Assembly (NCBI RefSeq): GCF_000367365.1
Contig: NZ_BARF01000140.1
Coordinates: 1 to 45,846, forward strand
Origin: Streptomyces prunicolor NBRC 13075
GTDB taxonomy: Bacteria > Actinomycetota > Actinomycetes > Streptomycetales > Streptomycetaceae
Length of the DNA stretch: 45,846 bases
Direction of reading: 5' to 3'
Both the position numbers and the translations under genes were made by a program. Each line of letters starts with the position of its first letter. The first letter of the stretch is position 1. Below are positions 40,059-45,846 of this stretch, one piece after another. The notes below the pieces were generated by a model that worked only from the letters and a program-made list of their open reading frames with translations, was not told the DNA's origin and made no database searches.

Positions 40059-40907
40059 TCACGCCCCCCTCGCCCCCCGTACCCCCACCGTCCTCGGCAA
40101 GGCGTACGGGAACGCGCCGTACCAGAGGCGGGAGACCGTGAAGCCGAAGCTCAGGCAGAGCATGCCGCCGACCGCGTCGAGCCAGAAGTGGTTGGCCGTG
40201 GAGACGATGACCATCAGGGTCAGCGCCGGGTACAACAGGCCCAGGATGCGGACCCAGGGGAGTTTCGCCAGGGTGAAGATCGTCAGGCCGCACCACAGGG
40301 ACCAGCCGATGTGCATGGACGGCATCGCGGCGTACTGGTTCGACATGTGTTTCAGGTCGCCGGACGCCATCGAACCCCAGGTCTGGTGGACCATGACCGT
40401 GTCGACGAAGTGGCTGCCGTTCATGAGGCGCGGCGGGGCCAGCGGGAAGAAGTAGTAGCCGACCAGGGCCACGGCCGTCGTCGCGAAGAGGACGAGGCGG
40501 GACGCCGCGTACCGGCCCGGATGACTGCGGAACAGCCACACCAGGACACCCAGCGTGACCACGAAGTGCAGTGTGGCGTAGTAGTAGTTCATGCCTACGA
40601 TCAGCCAAGTCACCGAATTCACGGCATGGTTGACCGACTGCTCGACGGCGATGCCGAGATGGTGCTCGACGCGCCAGATCCAGTCGGCGTTGCGCAGTGC
40701 CTGGCCCCGCTGTTCCGGAACCGCGTTGCGGATCTGTGAGTACGTCCAGTAACTCACCGCGATCAGCAGGATCTCGAACCACAGCCGGGGCCGGCGCGGA
40801 GTGCGCAACCGGCGCAGAAAACCCTGCCCCGCGGCGTCCGCGACGGGGCTCGGAACGGCTTCTTCACGGCCTTCCAATGTCGTCACGGTGGTCTCACCCA
40901 TAGACAT
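40059..40907 (-). CDS. PAP2-superfamily membrane phosphatase (AUR1-like)
   Basis: This 282-residue protein has about six membrane segments. Phosphatase motifs are FPLAPPRLMNG (C1-like), PSMHIGWSLW (C2, catalytic His) and STANHFWLDAVGG (C3, HxxxD), the pattern of the inositolphosphotransferase-like PAP2 branch. It probably acts on a lipid phosphate on the outer side of the membrane. The start is ATG 40907, with ATG 40901 two codons inside as an alternative; no clear ribosome site is seen. It is convergent with glnE and lies 136 bp downstream of malR on the same strand. Confidence 0.87.
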   Translation of the reverse strand: MSMGETTVTTLEGREEAVPSPVADAAGQGFLRRLRTPRRPRLWFEILLIAVSYWTYSQIRNAVPEQRGQALRNADWIWRVEHHLGIAVEQSVNHAVNSVTWLIVGMNYYYATLHFVVTLGVLVWLFRSHPGRYAASRLVLFATTAVALVGYYFFPLAPPRLMNGSHFVDTVMVHQTWGSMASGDLKHMSNQYAAMPSMHIGWSLWCGLTIFTLAKLPWVRILGLLYPALTLMVIVSTANHFWLDAVGGMLCLSFGFTVSRLWYGAFPYALPRTVGVRGARGA

Positions 40908-41043
40908 GAAGTCTGCCAGAAAAGGCTTCCGCGACCGATCATCCCTTGGTCGGGTCCGGCTCGCATGTTCTACGACGAGAAGAGGCCTCGGACTACTACC
41001 AGCGCACGGGACGCGGTCGCGTTTCCTCCCCCTTGGGGATGAT

Positions 41044-42126
41044 TTAGGGACGCTTCCGGTCCCCGGGTGCCGAAGCCGTCGAACCACGCACCACCAGCTC
41101 CGGCATGAACACGAACTCACTGTGCGGCGCGGGCGTCCCGCCGATCTCCTCCAGCAGCGTCCGCACCGCCGCCTGTCCCATCGCCGGCACCGGCTTGCGG
41201 ATCGTCGTCAGGGGCGGATCGGTGAACGCGATCAGGGGGGAGTCGTCGAAACCGACCACCGAGACGTCCTTGGGTACGTCGAGACCGCGCTGTCGGGCCG
41301 CCCGGATCGCACCGAGCGCCATCATGTCGCTCGCGCACACCACCGCCGTGCACTCGCGGTCGATCAGCGCGGCGGCGGCGGCCTGCCCGCCCTCCAGCGT
41401 GTACAGCGAGTGCTGGACCAGCCGGGTCTCCACATCGTCGGCGGTCAGGGCCAGTTGGTCCTGCATCGCGCGGACGAAGCCCTCGATCTTGCGTTGTACG
41501 GGTACGAACCGCTTGGGGCCGAGGGCCAGTCCGATGCGGGTGTGGCCGAGCGAGACGAGGTGCGTGACGGCGAGGATCATCGCCGCGCGGTCGTCGGGGG
41601 AGATGAACGGCGCCTGCACCTTCGGCGAGAAGCCGTCCACGAGCACGAACGGCACGCCCTGCGCCCGGAGTTGCTCGTAGCGCTGCATGTCGGCGGAGGT
41701 GTCCGCGTGCAGTCCGGAGACGAAGATGATGCCCGCGACCCCGCGGTCGACGAGCATCTCGGTCAGCTCGTCCTCCGTGGACCCGCCCGGGGTCTGGGTG
41801 GCGAGCACCGGGGTGTAGCCCTGCCGGGTCAGCGCCTGGCCGATGACCTGCGCCAGGGCGGGGAATATCGGGTTCTCCAACTCCGGTGTTATCAGGCCCA
41901 CCAGGCCCTCGCTGCGCTGCCGCAGCCGTACCGGACGTTCGTAGCCGAGCACGTCGAGCGCGGCGAGGACGGACTGACGGGTGGTGGCGGCGACGCCAGG
42001 CTTGCCGTTGAGGACGCGGCTGACGGTCGCTTCGCTCACCCCCGCCTGGGCGGCGATGTCGGCAAGCCGTGTGGTCACGGGAGTGGACTGTACCGGCCGT
42101 CGGCGCGCTGCGGGTTGCTGCGTCAT
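41044..42126 (-). CDS. malR: LacI-family repressor of the maltose/maltodextrin operon
   Basis: This 360-residue regulator has a LacI helix-turn-helix at about residues 20-45 (LADIAAQAGVSEATVSRVLNG) and a periplasmic-binding-like effector domain (VGLITPELENPIFP, VAGIIFVSGL, then SVVGFDDSPL). It is divergent from malE across 314 bp filled with CTTGCA-type sites. In Streptomyces this gene order defines MalR, which represses malEFG and is released by maltose-type inducers. ATG 42126 has AAGGGA 6 bases upstream. Confidence 0.92.
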   Translation of the reverse strand: MTQQPAARRRPVQSTPVTTRLADIAAQAGVSEATVSRVLNGKPGVAATTRQSVLAALDVLGYERPVRLRQRSEGLVGLITPELENPIFPALAQVIGQALTRQGYTPVLATQTPGGSTEDELTEMLVDRGVAGIIFVSGLHADTSADMQRYEQLRAQGVPFVLVDGFSPKVQAPFISPDDRAAMILAVTHLVSLGHTRIGLALGPKRFVPVQRKIEGFVRAMQDQLALTADDVETRLVQHSLYTLEGGQAAAAALIDRECTAVVCASDMMALGAIRAARQRGLDVPKDVSVVGFDDSPLIAFTDPPLTTIRKPVPAMGQAAVRTLLEEIGGTPAPHSEFVFMPELVVRGSTASAPGDRKRP

Positions 42127-42174
42127 CGCGATCCCTTGTGTTCTGGCCGGCTTCTGGTCGGCGTACGGCATGCG

Positions 42175-42324
42175 GCAAGAGCTTGCAGAGTCTTGCACAA
42201 GTGTCCCCCTGCCCGCTCAGCCGCACCAGTACTGGGTTTCGCGGGGGTCGAGGAGAGGTCACGGACGGGTAACTCTCAGACCGTCTTGCAGTTTTTTGCA
42301 GCAAGGACTTTCGCCGCGCTTGCA
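42175..42324. promoter_or_regulatory. Multiple CTTGCA-type MalR operator sites
   Basis: CTTGCA occurs at 42182-42187, 42192-42197, 42285-42290 and 42319-42324. Dyads GCAAGAGCTTGC (42175-42186) and TTGCAGCAA (42296-42304) are also present. The two groups flank the malR and malE start sides of the divergent gap, suiting repression of both. CTTGCA-type motifs are described for Streptomyces malR-malE. Confidence 0.7.
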
Positions 42325-42440
42325 TCGCTGTTACGTTCGGCGACGCCCGGCGGACGCAACGGCGCAGTCGGCAAGTCGACAGGGTGGCGGACGGGACCGC
42401 CGCCCTGCACCTCACGGGCTTTCACCCTCAAGGAGAACTC

Positions 42441-43715
42441 ATGCGGCGTGGCATAGCGGCCACCGCGCTGGTGGCGTCCATCGCCCTCGCGGCGACGGCC
42501 TGCGGCGGCAGTGACAGTGACAGCGGCAAGTCCGACGGGCCCGTCACCATCACCTGGTGGGACACCTCGAACGCCACCAATGAGGCACCCACGTACAAGG
42601 CCCTGATCGCCAAGTTCCAGGCGGCCAACAAGAACATCAAGGTCAAGTACGTCAACGTGCCCTTCGACCAGGCGCAGAACAAGTTCGACACCGCCGCCGG
42701 CTCCAAGGGCGCCCCGGACGTGCTGCGTTCCGACGTCGGCTGGACCCCCGCCTTCGCGAAGAAGGGCTACTTCCTGCCGCTCGATGGCACCGAAGCCCTC
42801 GCCGACCAGGCCAAGTTCAAGCCGAACCTGATCACGCAGGCCCAGTACGAGGGCAAGACGTACGGCGTGCCGCTGGTCACCGACACCCTGGCCCTCGTCT
42901 ACAACAAGGCCCTCTTCAAGCAGGCCGGCATCACCCAAGCGCCCACCACCTGGGCCGAGTTGAAGGCCGACGCCGCGAAGGTCAAGGCCAAGACCAAGGT
43001 CGACGGCTACTGGGGCTCCACCCAGGCCTACTACGCGCAGACCTTCCTCTACGGCGAGGGCACCGACACCGTCGACTCCTCCGCGAAGAAGATCACCGTG
43101 GACTCCGCCGCCGCGAAGAAGGGCTACGGCACCTGGCTGAGCCTCTTCTCCGGCACCGGCCTGCACAAGGCCGACACCACCGCGGACGCCTACGCCCACA
43201 TCCAGGACGCGTTCGTCACCGGCAAGGTCGCCGCGATCATCCAGGGCCCGTGGGAGATCACGAACTTCTACAAGGGCTCGGCCTTCAAGGACAAGTCCAA
43301 CCTCGGCATCGCCACGGTCCCGGCCGGTTCCAGCGGCAAGTCCGGTGCCCCGACCGGCGGTCACAACCTCTCGGTCTACGCCGGCTCGGACTCCGCGCAC
43401 CAGAAGGCGTCCCTGAAGTTCCTGAACTTCATGACCTCGGCCGCCTCCCAGACGACGATCGCCCTGAAGAACTCGACGCTGCCGACCCGCGACGACGCCT
43501 ACACCGCCGCGGTCAAGGCCGACCCGGGCATCGCCGGCTACCAGAGCGTGCTCGGCTCCGCCCAGCCGCGCCAGGCGCTCGCCGAGTACAGCTCCCTCTG
43601 GAACCCGCTGGACACCGAACTGCCCAAGATCGCCGGCGGCAAGGAGTCCCTCGACAAGGGCCTGAGCAACGCCGAGTTGGCGATCGCCAAGCTGGTCCCG
43701 GACTTCAGCAAGTAG
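42441..43715 (+). CDS. malE: Maltose/maltodextrin-binding lipoprotein
   Basis: This 424-residue extracellular binding protein has a signal peptide with a lipobox-like LAATAC (Cys21), so it is lipid-anchored. Cluster 1 solute-binding features follow: VTITWWDTSNATNE, YGVPLVTDTLALVYNK and a Gly-Pro-Trp-Glu region (IIQGPWEI). It delivers maltose and maltodextrins to MalFG. AAGGAG lies just before ATG 42441. It is the first gene of malEFG, and a strong hairpin follows its stop. Confidence 0.93.
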   Translation: MRRGIAATALVASIALAATACGGSDSDSGKSDGPVTITWWDTSNATNEAPTYKALIAKFQAANKNIKVKYVNVPFDQAQNKFDTAAGSKGAPDVLRSDVGWTPAFAKKGYFLPLDGTEALADQAKFKPNLITQAQYEGKTYGVPLVTDTLALVYNKALFKQAGITQAPTTWAELKADAAKVKAKTKVDGYWGSTQAYYAQTFLYGEGTDTVDSSAKKITVDSAAAKKGYGTWLSLFSGTGLHKADTTADAYAHIQDAFVTGKVAAIIQGPWEITNFYKGSAFKDKSNLGIATVPAGSSGKSGAPTGGHNLSVYAGSDSAHQKASLKFLNFMTSAASQTTIALKNSTLPTRDDAYTAAVKADPGIAGYQSVLGSAQPRQALAEYSSLWNPLDTELPKIAGGKESLDKGLSNAELAIAKLVPDFSK

Positions 43716-43723
43716 CCCCGCAC

Positions 43724-43772
43724 GGCCGTCGGATCCGCCGGATCAGGAACTGGGGGGACGGATCCGACGGCC
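43724..43772 (+). terminator. Intercistronic hairpin between malE and malF
   Basis: GGCCGTCGGATCCG (43724-43737) and its exact complement (43759-43772) form a 14-bp stem. It lies 8 bp after the malE stop and has no T-run. It probably acts as an attenuator or 3' stabiliser giving more MalE than MalFG. Confidence 0.7.
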
Positions 43773-43795
43773 ATCGGCACGCGCCGCCGTAGCCC

Positions 43796-43864
43796 GCGAA
43801 CTCGCCGTACCCGCTTGCGAACTCGCCGTACCCGCTTGAACTTCCAGAAGGTCTTCCAGAAGGT
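43796..43864 (+). repeat. Two adjacent tandem duplications before malF
   Basis: A 21-bp unit beginning GCGAACTCGCC is perfectly duplicated (43796-43816 and 43817-43837). Four bases later a 12-bp unit CTTCCAGAAGGT is perfectly duplicated (43841-43852, 43853-43864). The second ends 12 bp before the malF start. Confidence 0.85.
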
Positions 43865-43876
43865 GTCGAACGAACC

Positions 43877-44881
43877 ATGACAGTCGCCATCGACCGCGCG
43901 ACCGGCAAGCGCCACGGTGACCGCGCCCCCCGACCCGGCCCCGGCAGCCGCCTCAAGTTCGCCTACCAGAAGCACTGGTACGCGTACGCGATGATCATCC
44001 CCGTGGTCGTCGTGCTCGGCGTCCTCGTGCTCTACCCCCTGGCGTACGGCCTGTACTTGACGCTCACGGACGCCAACAGCCTCAACACCGCGCGCACGAT
44101 CGGCGTCAACCACATCGACGCCACCTACAAGTTCATCGGGCTCGACAACTACAAGGACATCCTGTTCGGCCCGACGTCGTACGACCGCTTCTGGTCGCAC
44201 TTCATCTGGACGATCGTCTGGACCGCGCTCTGCGTCGCCCTCCACTACACGGTGGGCCTCGCGCTGGCGCTGCTGCTGAACCAGAAACTGCGCGGCCGCA
44301 CCCTGTACCGCCTGATCCTGATCCTGCCGTGGGCCGTCCCCACCTTCGTCACGGTCTTCGGCTGGCGCTTCATGCTCGCCGACAGCGGCATCATCAACTC
44401 CGCGCTGCACAGCCTGCATCTGCCCCAGCCCGACTGGCTGGAGGACACCTTCTGGCAGCGGTTCGCCGCCATCATGGTCAACACCTGGTGCGGTGTGCCG
44501 TTCATGATGGTCTCGCTGCTCGGCGGCCTCCAGTCCATCGACACCTCGCTCTACGAGGCCGCCGAGATGGACGGCGCGAGCCCCTGGCAGCGCTTCCGCT
44601 ACGTCACGCTCCCGGGCCTCAGATCGGTCAGCTCCACCGTCGTACTCCTCGGTGTGATCTGGACCTTCAACCAATTCGCCGTGATCTTCCTGCTGTTCGG
44701 CAACACCGCGCCCGACGCCCAGATCCTGGTCACCTGGTCGTACTTCCTCGGCTTCGGCCAACAGCCGCGCGAATTCGCCCAGTCGGCCGCCTACGGCATC
44801 CTGCTGCTGGCCATCCTGATCGTCTTCACCTCCTTCTACCGCCGCTGGCTGAACCGCAATGACCAACAGCTCGCGATCTGA
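43877..44881 (+). CDS. malF: Maltose ABC transporter permease
   Basis: This 334-residue permease has about six membrane segments after a basic N-terminus. The EAA loop EAAEMDGASPWQRFRYVTLP contacts the ATPase. It forms the channel with MalG. The ATG at 43877 has only a weak purine site (AAGGTG) upstream, which lies in the duplicated block. No ATPase gene follows; in Streptomyces MsiK usually serves this system. Confidence 0.92.
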   Translation: MTVAIDRATGKRHGDRAPRPGPGSRLKFAYQKHWYAYAMIIPVVVVLGVLVLYPLAYGLYLTLTDANSLNTARTIGVNHIDATYKFIGLDNYKDILFGPTSYDRFWSHFIWTIVWTALCVALHYTVGLALALLLNQKLRGRTLYRLILILPWAVPTFVTVFGWRFMLADSGIINSALHSLHLPQPDWLEDTFWQRFAAIMVNTWCGVPFMMVSLLGGLQSIDTSLYEAAEMDGASPWQRFRYVTLPGLRSVSSTVVLLGVIWTFNQFAVIFLLFGNTAPDAQILVTWSYFLGFGQQPREFAQSAAYGILLLAILIVFTSFYRRWLNRNDQQLAI

Positions 44882-44894
44882 GGCAGGAGTCCCC

Positions 44895-45761
44895 ATGAGC
44901 ACCACGACACCACCGCAACGGACCCGCCGCCGGGGCGAGTTGAGCCGCGCCGGCGCCCTCGGCTCGCACGGCATCCTGATCGTCGCGAGCCTGATCGCGC
45001 TCTTCCCGATCGCCTGGCTGGTCTTCCTCTCCCTCGGCCCGGACTCGGACGACTATCTCCACCCGGCCGGCATCTGGAAGAAGATGACGTTCGACAACTA
45101 CTCGTTCGTCCTCCAACACACCGGATTCTTCGACTGGTTGAAGAGCTCGCTGATCGTCTCGCTGGGCACCACGGTCATCGGCGTGACCATCGCCGCGAGC
45201 ACCGGCTACGCGGTGTCGCGCATGCGCTTCCCCGGCTACCGGAAGTTCATGTGGGTGCTGCTGGTCACCCAGATGTTCCCGATAGCGGTACTCATCGTGC
45301 CGATGTACCAGATTCTGGCCGACCTGCAGCTCATCGACAGCTACCTTGGTCTCATCCTCGTCTACTGCTCGACCGCCGTGCCCTACTGCGCCTGGCTGCT
45401 CAAGGGCTACTTCGACACGATCCCGTTCGAGATCGACGAGGCCGGACGCGTCGACGGGCTGAACCCCTTCGGCACGTTCCTGCGACTGATCCTGCCGCTC
45501 GCCAAGCCGGGCCTGGCGGTCGCCGCGTTCTACAGCTTCCTCACGGCCTTCGGCGAGGTCGCGTTCGCCTCGACGTTCATGCTGTCCGACACGAAGTACA
45601 CGTTCGCGGTCGGCCTGCAGACGTTCGTGAGCGAACACGACGCGCAACGCAACCTGATGGCCGCGACGGCAGTGTTGATCGCGATACCGGTGGCTGCGTT
45701 CTTCTACCTGGTACAGAAGAACCTGGTAACCGGCCTGACGGCAGGCGGCACCAAGGGCTAA
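44895..45761 (+). CDS. malG: Maltose ABC transporter permease
   Basis: This 288-residue permease has about six membrane segments and the EAA loop DEAGRVDGLNPFGTFLRLILP. It pairs with MalF. ATG 44895 was chosen over an in-frame ATG at 44859 because CAGGAG lies 5 bases upstream; it then begins 13 bp after the malF stop. It is the last gene of malEFG, and a REP-like hairpin follows. Confidence 0.92.
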   Translation: MSTTTPPQRTRRRGELSRAGALGSHGILIVASLIALFPIAWLVFLSLGPDSDDYLHPAGIWKKMTFDNYSFVLQHTGFFDWLKSSLIVSLGTTVIGVTIAASTGYAVSRMRFPGYRKFMWVLLVTQMFPIAVLIVPMYQILADLQLIDSYLGLILVYCSTAVPYCAWLLKGYFDTIPFEIDEAGRVDGLNPFGTFLRLILPLAKPGLAVAAFYSFLTAFGEVAFASTFMLSDTKYTFAVGLQTFVSEHDAQRNLMAATAVLIAIPVAAFFYLVQKNLVTGLTAGGTKG

Positions 45762-45778
45762 AAACGCCGGTGACGGGG

Positions 45779-45846
45779 GCGCCCCAAAGGGGCGCGGGGC
45801 TGTGTCGATTTGCGGCTCCGCCGCGGGGCGCGCCCAGCCCCCACCC
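45779..45846. repeat. Second REP-like repeat, terminator after malG
   Basis: The hairpin GCGCCCC-AAA-GGGGCGC (45779-45795) follows malG by 17 bp. The following bases match the copy at 39924-39969 with few changes (CTGTGTCGAT, TGCGGCTCCGCCGCG). It runs to the window edge and may continue. Confidence 0.7.

Noticed and set aside
1..45846. tRNA, rRNA, CRISPR arrays and insertion-sequence transposases
   Set aside because: None recognised by eye on either strand; the tandem repeats found are too short and have no regular unique spacers.

Overview
This is chromosomal DNA of a Streptomyces-type actinomycete. G+C is very high with strong third-position G/C bias in most genes, GTG and TTG starts are frequent, genes overlap by a few bases, and the families present are typical of the genus (AfsR/SARP regulator, DrrAB exporter, malR-malEFG, glnE, a GlnA2-type glutamine synthetase, F420 reductase, sedolisin). 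No rRNA, tRNA or CRISPR array was seen. Family assignments come from reading motifs by eye; no database search was run.

Layout. 1-3.6 kb: end of a SIS-like protein, a cytoplasmic sialidase, a probably leaderless F420:NADP reductase gene, a 60-aa membrane protein and a site-2-type protease. 3.9-9.2 kb: a 1096-aa AfsR-like regulator facing a DrrAB-type ABC exporter, whose promoter carries five near-identical heptamers about one helical turn apart, the layout SARP regulators recognise. 9.4-15.4 kb: panB, an MFS/TetR efflux pair with a likely operator, a membrane-anchored endonuclease/exonuclease/phosphatase-fold protein and a second MFS exporter.

15.4-21.9 kb is the accessory part. A 576-bp stretch without a recognisable gene leads into a gene of about 50% G+C encoding an ApeA-like HEPN protein, a candidate anti-phage abortive-infection effector. 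It is followed by a Nudix hydrolase, an XRE-TPR regulator, and a small set consisting of a 76-aa conserved protein, a GRDP-like protein and an atypical protein kinase. A 19-bp perfect palindrome lies between the divergent XRE regulator and that set.

21.6-36.8 kb is mostly core or genus-specific: nadE coupled through a TAGTG junction to an 86-aa protein, a secreted sedolisin, a coupled DUF3105-DUF305 pair, a GlnA2-type glutamine synthetase, a lipoprotein, an orphan secreted protein, a tightly coupled operon (phosphoesterase, MFS, beta-propeller), a VOC protein, a LuxR regulator and a putative lipoprotein. 36.9-45.8 kb holds glnE, a PAP2-type membrane phosphatase and the malR/malEFG maltose-maltodextrin locus. 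This last locus has LacI-type operators, a malE-malF intercistronic hairpin and no malK; in Streptomyces the shared ATPase MsiK usually fills that role.

Short tandem repeats are unusually common and sit inside or at the ends of genes: the TetR N-terminus, the MFS central loop, the start of that MFS gene, the phosphoesterase N-terminus, the VOC stop codon, a lipoprotein signal peptide and the malE-malF gap. The strongest points for follow-up are the SARP-like array before drrA, the ApeA-like gene, and the XRE/GRDP/kinase cassette.
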